Positions 41,413 to 49,122 of a DNA stretch of 53,718 nucleotides are shown one piece after another. The stretch covers positions 1 through 53,718 of the forward strand of contig CAZMXP010000037.1 in assembly GCA_964570285.1 (NCBI GenBank), written 5' to 3'. The stretch is from CAZMXP01 sp964570285. GTDB taxonomy: Bacteria > Planctomycetota > PLA2. The translations under genes and the position numbers were made by a program. The notes beneath the pieces were generated by a model. The model made no database searches. It had not been told where the DNA came from and saw nothing but the letters and a program-made list of their open reading frames with translations. Each line of letters begins with the position of its first letter. Positions within the stretch are counted from its first letter, which is position 1.

Positions 41413-41997
41413 CTACGCGCAGTGGCTCGTGTCGTTGAGCAGCGTCAGCTTGGGACGCCCGCTTCCGAACTCGACGATCGACAAGCTGGCGTTGCCGCGC
41501 AGCGAGAGGTTCTCGATGTTCTCCGGCGGCAGCCCGATCAGGCTCGCGATCAGCGCGCGCAGCGTGCCCCCGTGGCCGACCAGCAGCACATGCTGCCCCG
41601 CGTGCTGCTCGCACAGCGTCCGGTAGCCCGCCTCCAGCCGCGCGCGCACGGTCTCGTAGTTCTCGCCGCCGGTCTCGTGCGCGTGGCGGACCATCTCGGT
41701 GAACGAGGTCGGGTCCGAGCGCCCCTCATGGGTTCCGAAGGAGATCTCGCGCCAGTTCGCGGAAAGACGCGCCTCGTGGCCGGTGGCGGCGCCGAGGATG
41801 GCCGCCGTTTCGGCCGCGCGACGCAGGTCGCTCGCATGCAGCGCGTCGATGGGCCACCCCTCGAGGCGCTTCGCGAGGGCGATCGCCTGCCTCCGGCCCG
41901 TGTCGTTGAGCGGCACGTCGCTGTGGCCCTGGATCCGCCGGTCGCGGTTCCAGTCGGTCTCACCGTGACGGACGAGGAGCAGGCGTTCGGGTTGCAT
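41413..41997 (-). CDS. histidine phosphatase (phosphoglycerate-mutase-like)
   Basis: 194 residues. Catalytic LVRHGETDWNRDRRIQG (His about 11), then HASDLRRAAETA and the second His in LLVGHGGTLRALI. Small members of this superfamily include CobC/alpha-ribazole phosphatase, SixA-like and GpmB-type enzymes; the sequence does not pick one. Start ATG 41997 lies 38 bases inside the end of the DUF479 gene read in the same direction, suggesting coupled translation. Confidence 0.93.
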   Translation of the reverse strand: MQPERLLLVRHGETDWNRDRRIQGHSDVPLNDTGRRQAIALAKRLEGWPIDALHASDLRRAAETAAILGAATGHEARLSANWREISFGTHEGRSDPTSFTEMVRHAHETGGENYETVRARLEAGYRTLCEQHAGQHVLLVGHGGTLRALIASLIGLPPENIENLSLRGNASLSIVEFGSGRPKLTLLNDTSHCA

Positions 41998-42616
41998 CGG
42001 GAAGCAGATCATCCATCCGGGCGGCGACGAGGCGGCGCGCGCCGGGCAGGAGCGGGAGGATCGTGGGGGGCAGCGGGGGGAGGCCGACCCGCTGCGCGAC
42101 GCGCGAGAGGCGCGCGAAGAGCCCGGCGTCGTCGACATACCCGTAGAGATAGCGACTGCGGCGGAACCCCTCGATATGGAGTTCCAACCCCGCCGGCACG
42201 CACGTCGCCCACCGCCCGGCCGCGGCGACGACCCTCTGCACATCGACCGCGTCCAGCGCGCGATAGTAATCGTCGAGGCGGCTCTGCGCCTCGACGATGA
42301 CCTGCGCATCGAGCAGCATTTCGACAAGCACATGGCCGAGGAACCATGCGCGAAGGCGCGGGTGGTGGGGGTGGGCGTGGCGGATCCGGGCGGTCACGTC
42401 CGCCTCGAGGCTCTGGAACGCCTCGCTGCCGTGGAAGCGCGCGTCCTCCTCCCAGTGCTGCTCGACGCCGGCCCGCAGCGCGGGGAAGGAGTCGTCGAGC
42501 CGCTCGCGGCGCAGGCGCGCGCGACGGTCGCACGCGGCGATCCAGTCGGGCAGCGCGGTGCCGGCGACGCGGTCGGGATCGTCGACAACGCGGAATCCGT
42601 GCGCAAGATAGTTCAT
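41960..42616 (-). CDS. DUF479 / acyl-carrier-protein phosphodiesterase-like
   Basis: 218 residues. Starts MNYLAHGFRVVDDPDRVAGT, the family opening, then LPDWIAACDRRARLR, with FHGSEAFQ and HHPRLRAWFLGHVLVEMLLD carrying the conserved His/Asp set of the AcpH-like (DUF479) fold. E. coli AcpH removes the phosphopantetheine arm of ACP; longer members often have other or unknown roles. The start codon (42616-42614) directly touches the start codon of the divergent gene at 42617, with zero bases between. Confidence 0.85.
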   Translation of the reverse strand: MNYLAHGFRVVDDPDRVAGTALPDWIAACDRRARLRRERLDDSFPALRAGVEQHWEEDARFHGSEAFQSLEADVTARIRHAHPHHPRLRAWFLGHVLVEMLLDAQVIVEAQSRLDDYYRALDAVDVQRVVAAAGRWATCVPAGLELHIEGFRRSRYLYGYVDDAGLFARLSRVAQRVGLPPLPPTILPLLPGARRLVAARMDDLLPDATRTPAPRPSR

Positions 42617-43018
42617 GTGGACGAAGCCGAGTCGATCGACGCCTTCCTCGCCGGGGAGCCGTTCGCCGTCGCCGGCGCGTCGCGGGACCGCGCCAAGTAC
42701 GGCAACAAGGTGCTGCGCTGCTACCTCCAGAGTAAGCGCCGCGTCCATGCGCTGAACCCGCGCGAGCGGGAGATCGAGGGGGTCGCCTGCTACCCCGACG
42801 TCGCGTCGCTGCCGGAGCGCGTGCACGGCCTCTCGATCATCACGCCGCCGCCGGTGACGGAGCGCCTCGTCGAGGAGGCGATCGCCGCCGGGATCGGCCA
42901 CCTCTGGATGCAGCCCGGCGCCGAGAGCGCCGCGGCCGTCCGGCGGGCGCGGGAAGCGGGGCTCGTCGTGGTCTCGGGCGGCCCCTGCCTGCTTGTCGTG
43001 CTCGGCTACCGCGAGTAG
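42617..43018 (+). CDS. CoA-binding (YccU-like) protein
   Basis: 133 residues from GTG 42617, the usual length. Rossmann-like CoA-binding domain: FAVAGASRDRAKYGNKVLRC, then HALNPREREIEGVACYPDVASLP, LSIITPPPVTERLVEEA and HLWMQPGAES. The family binds CoA, probably as a regulator or acyltransferase remnant. The frame is open further upstream, but that part overlaps the opposite gene and lacks family similarity. The next gene starts 11 bases later with no overlap. Confidence 0.9.
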   Translation: MDEAESIDAFLAGEPFAVAGASRDRAKYGNKVLRCYLQSKRRVHALNPREREIEGVACYPDVASLPERVHGLSIITPPPVTERLVEEAIAAGIGHLWMQPGAESAAAVRRAREAGLVVVSGGPCLLVVLGYRE

Positions 43019-43021
43019 GCT
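43016..43021 (+). promoter_or_regulatory. -10 hexamer for the aminotransferase gene
   Basis: TAGGCT at the end of the CoA-binding gene, 8 bases before ATG 43030; no Shine-Dalgarno. Confidence 0.35.
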
Positions 43022-43029
43022 TCGCGCCC

Positions 43030-44265
43030 ATGAGCGAACTCGGCGCGCTTCGCAACGTCCCCTACATGGGTGTCATCTTCGTCGTCGCGGAGGCGATGAA
43101 GCGCGGCTTCACGAACGGCCACCCCGACTGGTGCAACCTCGGGCAGGGCCAGCCCGAGGTCGGCGACATGGAGGGGGCGCCGCCGCGCGTGCGCAGCGTC
43201 GAGATCCGGCCGGAGGACCACGCCTACGGCCCGCTCGAGGGGACCGATGCGCTGCGCGAGCGCGTCGCCGAGACGTACAACCGCCTCTACCGCGTCGGCA
43301 AGCGGTCGCAGTACGGCGCGCGCAACGTCGCCATCGCGCAGGGGGGCCGCCTCGCGCTCACGCGCACGATGGCGGCCCTCGACGCCGTCAACGTCGGCTA
43401 CCAGCTCCCCGACTACACCGCCTACGAGGACATGTTCAACCTCCATCTGGCGCGCCTCTCCCCGCTGCCGGTGCGCACGCGGGAGGAGGACGGCTTCGTG
43501 CTGACGCCGGAGGGGTTCGAGCGGGCGGTCGAGGAGTTCGGGCTCACGGCGTTCGTCGTCAGCAACCCCTGCAACCCGACCGGCCATGTCATCGCGGGCG
43601 AGCCGCTTCGGCGGATCCTCGAGGGGGCGCGGGGGCGCGGCGTGACGCTTCTCCTCGACGAGTTCTACAGCCACTTCATCTACACGCAGGATGCGCCCGT
43701 GAGCGGCGCGGCCTATGTCGACGACGTGGACAGGGATCCGGTGCTGCTCTTCGACGGCCTGACGAAGAGCCACCGCTATCCGGGATGGCGGGTCGGCTGG
43801 GTCGTCGGCCCCCCGGCGATGGTCGAGAGCGTCGCGCGCACCGCGAGCGCGATCGACGGCGGCCCGTCGCGCATCGCGCAGCGGGCGGCGCTGGAGGCGC
43901 TCGAGCCGGCCCGGGCGGACCAGGAGACGCGGGCGCTGCGCAGGGTCTTCCGGGCGAAGCGCGACCTGATGATCGCGCGCCTGAAGCGGATGGGCGTCAC
44001 CTTCGCCGCGGAGAGCACGAGCACCTTCTACTGCTGGGGCTGCCTGCGCGCTCTCCCCGCGCCCCTCTCGGATTCGATGGCCTTCTTCTGGAAGGCGCTC
44101 GAGAGCAAGGTGATGACCGTCCCCGGTCCCTTCTTCGACGTGAACCCCGGCGGCCGCCGGAAGGCGGAGTCCCCCTACCGCCAATGGATGCGCTTCTCGT
44201 TCGGGCCGCCGATGGACAACCTCAGGATGGGGCTCGACCGGCTGGACGTTATGCTCAGGGGATGA
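43030..44265 (+). CDS. class I/II PLP-dependent aminotransferase
   Basis: 411 residues. Fold type I: VSNPCNPTGHVI (PLP phosphate and Asn region), LLDEFYSHF (Asp/Tyr), and the Schiff-base Lys in FDGLTKSHRYPGWRVGW; the C-terminal Arg is in YRQWMRFSFGPP. Near aspartate/aromatic aminotransferases, but the substrate cannot be read from sequence alone. The stop overlaps the DUF502 gene by 4 bases (ATGA). Confidence 0.93.
   Translation: MSELGALRNVPYMGVIFVVAEAMKRGFTNGHPDWCNLGQGQPEVGDMEGAPPRVRSVEIRPEDHAYGPLEGTDALRERVAETYNRLYRVGKRSQYGARNVAIAQGGRLALTRTMAALDAVNVGYQLPDYTAYEDMFNLHLARLSPLPVRTREEDGFVLTPEGFERAVEEFGLTAFVVSNPCNPTGHVIAGEPLRRILEGARGRGVTLLLDEFYSHFIYTQDAPVSGAAYVDDVDRDPVLLFDGLTKSHRYPGWRVGWVVGPPAMVESVARTASAIDGGPSRIAQRAALEALEPARADQETRALRRVFRAKRDLMIARLKRMGVTFAAESTSTFYCWGCLRALPAPLSDSMAFFWKALESKVMTVPGPFFDVNPGGRRKAESPYRQWMRFSFGPPMDNLRMGLDRLDVMLRG
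44250..44255 (+). promoter_or_regulatory. -10-like hexamer inside the aminotransferase end
   Basis: TATGCT, 6 bases before ATG 44262. It could give an internal leaderless start for DUF502 in addition to read-through. Confidence 0.3.
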
Positions 44266-44816
44266 TCCTCAGGAACTTCCTCCGCGGCCTGCTCTTCGTC
44301 GTCCCCGTCGCCGCGACCGTCTACCTGCTCCAGTGGGCGTTCGTGACGATCGACAACATGGTCGATCCGGAGCGCTGGTTCGGCATCAAGGTACCCGGCC
44401 TCGGCGTCGCGCTCGCGGTGGTCGTGATCACGGCGATCGGCGTGCTGACGTCGAACATCCTGACGCGCTGGATCGTGCAGCTCGTGGACCGCTTCTTCCA
44501 GCGCATGCCGCTGACGAAGATGATCTACGGCGCGATCAAGGACCTGCTGGATGCGTTCGTCGGCGAGAAGAAGAAGTTCGACCGGCCGGTGATCGTCGGC
44601 CTCGGCGCGGTGGACGCCGAGGTGCTCGGCTTCATCACGCGCGACGAACTCGCGTGGCTAGGGCGCCCCGGCTCCGTCGCGGTCTACTTCCCGCAGTCCT
44701 ACAACTTCGCCGGCAGCGTCGTGCTCTTCCCGAGGGAGCGCGTCAAGGTGCTCGACGCGGTGCCGTCCGAGGTGATGCAGTTCATCGTCTCCGGCGGCGT
44801 CTCGGGCCGTCACTAG
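44262..44816 (+). CDS. DUF502 inner-membrane protein
   Basis: 184 residues. Two TMs (about 6-24 and 46-66), then a cytosolic/peripheral domain with the DUF502 pattern: RFFQRMPLTKMIYGAIKDLL, GSVAVYFPQSYNFAGSVVLF and a C-terminal SGGVSGRH. The role is unknown in general. The stop codon TAG sits in CTAG, the edge of the 39-bp palindrome shared with the convergent zinc-ribbon gene. Confidence 0.9.
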   Translation: MILRNFLRGLLFVVPVAATVYLLQWAFVTIDNMVDPERWFGIKVPGLGVALAVVVITAIGVLTSNILTRWIVQLVDRFFQRMPLTKMIYGAIKDLLDAFVGEKKKFDRPVIVGLGAVDAEVLGFITRDELAWLGRPGSVAVYFPQSYNFAGSVVLFPRERVKVLDAVPSEVMQFIVSGGVSGRH

Positions 44817-44851
44817 CGGGACAACGGGGTCTGACCCTTTTGTCCCGCTAG
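44813..44851. repeat. 39-bp CTAG-bounded palindrome holding two convergent stop codons
   Basis: CTAGCGGGACAA at 44813-44824 and TTGTCCCGCTAG at 44840-44851 form a perfect 12-bp inverted repeat. A small inner palindrome GGGTC-T-GACCC lies between, followed by TTTT. Both TAG stop codons (44814-44816 plus, 44850-44848 minus) are in the terminal CTAGs. It resembles a REP-type palindrome and a two-way terminator. Confidence 0.7.
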
Positions 44852-45045
44852 ACGACGATGCCGCGGATGCGGGTGTAGCGGGCGGCGGCGGCGTCCACGT
44901 TCGGGTCCTTCGCGCAGTCGCCGCCGCAGGGCGGGAGCGGCGTGCTCCCCTCCTTGATCTCGAAGCGCCAGTTGCAGGTGAGGCAGCGCCAGACACCGCT
45001 CCCGGGGCGGTCGCCGACGGCGATGGGGGGCTGGACGATGTACAT
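44848..45045 (-). CDS. 65-residue zinc-ribbon-like protein
   Basis: Contains CLTC at 21-24 and CGGDC at 40-44, four cysteines spaced like a zinc ribbon, plus an extended N terminus. No membrane segment. Too short to assign. The ATG at 45045 has TAGAAT 8 bases upstream on the minus strand and no Shine-Dalgarno; the stop lies in the palindrome above. It is more likely real than chance because of the cysteine spacing and promoter, but unproven. Confidence 0.65.
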   Translation of the reverse strand: MYIVQPPIAVGDRPGSGVWRCLTCNWRFEIKEGSTPLPPCGGDCAKDPNVDAAAARYTRIRGIVV

Positions 45046-45053
45046 CGCCGCCG

Positions 45054-45059
45054 ATTCTA
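45054..45059 (-). promoter_or_regulatory. -10 hexamer for the zinc-ribbon gene
   Basis: Minus-strand TAGAAT, 8 bases before the ATG at 45045. Confidence 0.45.
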
Positions 45060-45105
45060 CCGGCGGGTCCAGATCGGACGGCAGCCTGCCGAAAGGAGGC
45101 TGTCG

Positions 45106-47154
45106 ATGCGTCTCATTGCGGGACTCCTGCTGCTCGCCGCCGCCGCCTCCTCGCAGGAGGAGAAGCGCGTCGTGATCGCCCTCTTCGACGGCGCGGCGCA
45201 CAGGCTGAACTTCGACTTCGACGACCCGGTCCACCAGGTGCTCGAGATGCCTCTGAACCACCTCGGCATGGTGGTGCGCCGGCACGACATCCGCCAGGGC
45301 CCGCCCCCCGACGCGTGGCTTGCCGACGCCCGGGCGGTGCTGACGCTCTTCACCGGTGTCGGTGGCGCGCCGGACTGGCTCTGGCCCTACCTCCGGTCGA
45401 AGCCGGAGGGGTTGCGCATCGTGCATGTCGGCGACGTCGGCCCCCTGCTGCGCCCCGAGGGCGGGCCGCACGATCCCGCCCCCCTCACCCGATGGCTCGA
45501 GGCCTTCGGCCTCGCCTACGACGACCGCTACCGCGAGGGGCCCGTCGGCGTCGAGGTCGCCTACCGGTCCAAGGAACTCTGCGCGCTCGAGGCCGACCCG
45601 AGGGGGCTCGCCCTCCATCGCGGGCCGCGCAACCTCTCGACCTCCAACCGCGCCTGGGTGACGACGAGGAACCTCCTCGCGGCCGGCGAGGAGCGCACCC
45701 CGGTCGTCACCGGCCCGTGGGGCGGCCTCGCGCTCGACCCGTGGGTCGTCTCGATGGGCGACGACAACGAGGAGCGGCGCTGGCACCTCGACCCGTTCGA
45801 GTTCTTCCGGGCCGCCCTCGGCCTCGAGGGGGTTCCCTCCCCGGACCCCTCCCTCCTGCACGGGCGGCGGATGCTCGTGCTGCACATCGACGGCGACGGG
45901 TTCGAAAGCGCGTCGACGGTGCGCCCCGGCCAGTCCAACGCGCGCGTCGTCCTCGACGAGCTTCTGCTGCCGCACCCGTTGCCGTGGACCGTCAGCGTGA
46001 TCATCCGCAGCGTGACCACCGACTACAACGTCGCGGAGCCGACCCCGGAGATGCTGCTCGCGCGCGAGATCTTCGCCTTGCCGCACATCGAGCCCGCGAG
46101 CCACGGCGTCTTGCATCCGCTCCGTTGGGATGCGCCGCTGAACGACCGCACGCCTCCGCGCACCGCGGTCTGGTATCCGGCGCTCCGCAACTACACATAC
46201 AACGCCACGAACGAGGTCACGGAGTCGATCCGCTTTGTCAATGAGAGGCTGCTCCCCGAGGGGCGCACCTGCCGGATGATGCTCTGGACCGGCTCGACGA
46301 ACGCGCCGCGGGAGGCGGTGGCCGCCTGCGCGGAACTCGGCTGCGGCAACCTCAACGGCGGCGTCTTCCGCTGGGACCCCTGGTTCGACTCGATGGCCTT
46401 CGTCTCGCCGTGGGCGAGGATGCTCGGCGACGCGGTGCAGGTCTACGCCGGCGCCGCGAACGAGAACGACTTCGAGGGGTTCTTCGACACCTGCCCGGGC
46501 GCCTTCGGCCACGTCGACACGACGATCGAGCGCACCGGAACGCCGCGCATCCTGAAGCCCGCCAACATCTACTTCCACTTCTACAGCGCCGAGCGCCCGG
46601 CCCGCCTCGCCGCGCTGAAGAGGCTCGTCCAGCGCTGGGCCTACGAGGAGGAGACGATCCCGGTCCATGCCAGCGTCTATGCCAACGCCGTGACCTCGGC
46701 GATCGCGGGCTGCCGCGTCGAGCGCACACCCGTAGGGTGGAATCTCAGGGGGTTTGGGGGATGTCGCACCGCCCGCATCGACGGCGAGGCCCGCGAGATC
46801 GACTGGGTGCGCAGCCGAGGGTTGCTCGGGGGGCGCCGCATCGGGTCTTCGCTCTACCTCGATCTCGCGGGGCCGGCCGCCGACGTCGTCTTCGGGGATG
46901 GCCGCTCCCCCCACGTGGAGCACTCCGACCATCCGCTGACCGCGGGTCACCTGCTGCCCGGCGGCCTCATGCTGGTGTCGGAGGGGCTGCGGGAGCGGCG
47001 CCTCGTGCTCGCGGGGCTGCGTCCCGGACAGCCCGCCGTCATCTCGGGGACGCCGTCCCGGGCGGACCCGACCGGGCGGCTGGTGCTCCGCCTGCCTCCG
47101 GGGAGGCAGGTGGTCGCCCTCGACGAGCGCGCTACTCCGGCGCGTAGCGACTGA
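45106..47154 (+). CDS. secreted protein with a PelA-like polysaccharide-deacetylase domain
   Basis: 682 residues. AAAGGAGG precedes the ATG. Signal peptide about 1-16. The first domain (about 20-240) is TrmE/PelA-like, of the amidotransferase-like type found before PelA deacetylase domains. The middle domain resembles the PelA deacetylase: HIDGDGF (260-266), VARVVLDELLLPHPLPWTVS (read as RVVLDELLLPHPLPWTVS), LPHIEPASHGVLHPLRW with His333 and His337 as likely metal ligands. The remaining C-terminal beta-rich part includes NIYFHFYSAERPARL. PelA trims and deacetylates the Pel exopolysaccharide; no pel neighbours are here, so the substrate is open. Its end overlaps the UbiD gene by 23 bases. Confidence 0.82.
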   Translation: MRLIAGLLLLAAAASSQEEKRVVIALFDGAAHRLNFDFDDPVHQVLEMPLNHLGMVVRRHDIRQGPPPDAWLADARAVLTLFTGVGGAPDWLWPYLRSKPEGLRIVHVGDVGPLLRPEGGPHDPAPLTRWLEAFGLAYDDRYREGPVGVEVAYRSKELCALEADPRGLALHRGPRNLSTSNRAWVTTRNLLAAGEERTPVVTGPWGGLALDPWVVSMGDDNEERRWHLDPFEFFRAALGLEGVPSPDPSLLHGRRMLVLHIDGDGFESASTVRPGQSNARVVLDELLLPHPLPWTVSVIIRSVTTDYNVAEPTPEMLLAREIFALPHIEPASHGVLHPLRWDAPLNDRTPPRTAVWYPALRNYTYNATNEVTESIRFVNERLLPEGRTCRMMLWTGSTNAPREAVAACAELGCGNLNGGVFRWDPWFDSMAFVSPWARMLGDAVQVYAGAANENDFEGFFDTCPGAFGHVDTTIERTGTPRILKPANIYFHFYSAERPARLAALKRLVQRWAYEEETIPVHASVYANAVTSAIAGCRVERTPVGWNLRGFGGCRTARIDGEAREIDWVRSRGLLGGRRIGSSLYLDLAGPAADVVFGDGRSPHVEHSDHPLTAGHLLPGGLMLVSEGLRERRLVLAGLRPGQPAVISGTPSRADPTGRLVLRLPPGRQVVALDERATPARSD

Positions 47155-49069
47155 CGCGCGCTTTCGTCGCCTCGTCCATCGCGAGGATCGGCGGGTAGTC
47201 GCGTACGGGTTCTCCGTTGCGTTCGTCGCCCTGCATCTTGCGGGTCGCGTCGAAGCCGATCGCCTTGCCCTTGCGGAAGAGGTCGCGGCCCGGGTCGGTG
47301 TTGGCGCACCAGCGGAAGAGCACCGCGTCGCTGTCGGAGAGGTCGGTGTCGCCGTCCACCGCGATGACGAAGTCGGCCTGATCGAGCAGCGCCTCGACGG
47401 CGCGGGCGCCGTCGCCCGCCGCGCGCTTGTCGACGCCGACGAAGGCGCACCGGCCGCGGCCCCAGGCGGGCCACGTCACGCCGGGGCCCGCGGGCGCCTG
47501 GCGCATCGGCAGCGCGCCGCCGAGCGGGATCCCGCCGACCTCCTCGCCCCGGACCTTGCGCGTCGCATCGAAGCCGATCTTCGTGCCGGCGCCGAGGCGC
47601 GGCGCCGCATGGTCGAGGATGTCGAGGGGGCCGTGCACCGTCTCGATGTCGCGGGCGAAGTCGGCGTGCTCGAAGAGGGCGCGCCAGACGGCGGGCTCGT
47701 CGTGCACGTCCACCTCCTCGTCGACGACGACGATGACCTTCGTCCACGCCATCTGCCCGGCCCCCCAGACCGCATGCATGACGCGGCGCGCCTGCAGCGG
47801 ATAGGCCTTCCGGATCTTCAGGAAGGCGCAGTTGTGGAAGCAGCCGAACTGCGGCAGGTGGTAGTCGACGAGGTCGTGCAGGATCGTCCGCAGCAGGGGG
47901 AGGAAGATGCGCTCCGTCGCCTTGCCGAGGTAGTAGTCCTCCTGCGGCGGCCGGCCCACGATCGTCGTCGGGTAGATCGCGTCGTGGCGGTGGGTGATCG
48001 CGGTCACCTCGACGACCGGGTAGCGGTCGGGCAGCGAGTAGTAGCCGGTGTGGTCGCCGAAGGGTCCTTCGAAGACGGCGCCGGGGCCGAGCGGCTCGCC
48101 CGTCCGCGGGTCGTAGCCGATCAGGCCGCACTCGGTGCTGACCATGCCCTCGATGACGATCTCGCTGTTCGCGGGCACGCGCAGCGGCACCGTTTTCGCG
48201 GCGACCATCGGGATGCCGCGGCCGTTCAGGAAGCCGGCCATCAGCAGTTCGCTCATGCCCGGCGGCAGCGGGGCCGTCGCCGCGTAGGGCAGGACCGCCT
48301 CGCCGCCGAGGCAGATCGCGACCGGCATCGGCTTGCCGCGCCGCTTCCACGAGCGCCAGTGCGCGGCGCCGTCGTGGTGCATGTGCCAGTGCATGACGAG
48401 CCGCCCCGCATCGACGAGTTGCAGGCGGTACATGCCGATGTTGTGGCTCGCGGGACGGCGCTCCCCCTCGTCGTCGGCGTGGATCGTATGCACGCCGCCG
48501 AAGGTGAGATAGCGCCCCTGCCCCTCCGGCGCCGAGTCGCACGGGTAGCCGACGGCGCGAGGGTCGCCGTCGAGCGGCCAGCACTTGATCAGCGGCAGCC
48601 GCCGCAGGTCGATCTCGCCCTGCGACGCAAGACGCACGACCTGCTGGCACGCCCCCTCGCGCACGCGCCGCGGCGGGATCCGCAGCAGCGGCAGCAGCTC
48701 CCACGCCTTCCTCCAGAGTTCGCCGAAGGAGCGGGGGGGCGCGGGCTTCGTCAGCGACGCGATGCGCGCCGCGATCCGCTCGAAGTCGCCGCCGAGCGCG
48801 ATCTCCGTCCGCCGGTAGGAACCGTACGCGTTGATCAGGAGCGGGAAGTCGCACCCCTCGATCCGCTCGAAGAGCAGCGCCTTGCCCCCGCGGTCGCAGT
48901 GGCCCGGGTCGAACCTCCTCGCCGCGTCGCTGACCGCCGGGCACGCGCTCTTGCTCTCCCGGTCGGCCATCGCCGAGACCTCGAGCAGCGGCGACACCGC
49001 TTCGCGAATCCGTCTCAGCTCCCCGGCCGCCTCGAGCGCCGCGACGAACTCCCGGACGGAGGCGTACAT
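47132..49069 (-). CDS. UbiD-family prenylated-FMN decarboxylase
   Basis: 645 residues, longer than E. coli UbiD (about 497). Family segments: GKALLFERIEGCDFPLLINA, PIVSLGGEA-like substitution AICLGGEAVLPYA, VPANSEIVIEGMVSTE, GYDPRTGEPLGPGAVFEGPFGDHTGYYS (shown in parts: EGPFGDHTGYYS) and DVDVHDEPAVWRAL-type region. Typically decarboxylates aromatic acids in quinone synthesis using prenylated FMN made by UbiX (not in the window). A menaquinone- or ubiquinone-route role is possible. ATG 49069 has TATCTT 6 bases upstream on the minus strand. Confidence 0.9.
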   Translation of the reverse strand: MYASVREFVAALEAAGELRRIREAVSPLLEVSAMADRESKSACPAVSDAARRFDPGHCDRGGKALLFERIEGCDFPLLINAYGSYRRTEIALGGDFERIAARIASLTKPAPPRSFGELWRKAWELLPLLRIPPRRVREGACQQVVRLASQGEIDLRRLPLIKCWPLDGDPRAVGYPCDSAPEGQGRYLTFGGVHTIHADDEGERRPASHNIGMYRLQLVDAGRLVMHWHMHHDGAAHWRSWKRRGKPMPVAICLGGEAVLPYAATAPLPPGMSELLMAGFLNGRGIPMVAAKTVPLRVPANSEIVIEGMVSTECGLIGYDPRTGEPLGPGAVFEGPFGDHTGYYSLPDRYPVVEVTAITHRHDAIYPTTIVGRPPQEDYYLGKATERIFLPLLRTILHDLVDYHLPQFGCFHNCAFLKIRKAYPLQARRVMHAVWGAGQMAWTKVIVVVDEEVDVHDEPAVWRALFEHADFARDIETVHGPLDILDHAAPRLGAGTKIGFDATRKVRGEEVGGIPLGGALPMRQAPAGPGVTWPAWGRGRCAFVGVDKRAAGDGARAVEALLDQADFVIAVDGDTDLSDSDAVLFRWCANTDPGRDLFRKGKAIGFDATRKMQGDERNGEPVRDYPPILAMDEATKARVSRYAPE

Positions 49070-49075
49070 GGCCGG

Positions 49076-49081
49076 AAGATA
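49076..49081 (-). promoter_or_regulatory. -10 hexamer for the UbiD-family gene (leaderless)
   Basis: Minus-strand TATCTT, 6 bases before the ATG; no Shine-Dalgarno. Confidence 0.45.
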
Positions 49082-49110
49082 ACAGACCCCCCGCGCCCCC
49101 CGACATTCCG

Positions 49111-49116
49111 TAAAAT
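49111..49116 (+). promoter_or_regulatory. -10 hexamer for the Opp-type operon (leaderless)
   Basis: TAAAAT, 6 bases before ATG 49123; no Shine-Dalgarno. Confidence 0.5.
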
Positions 49117-49122
49117 CCCCTC

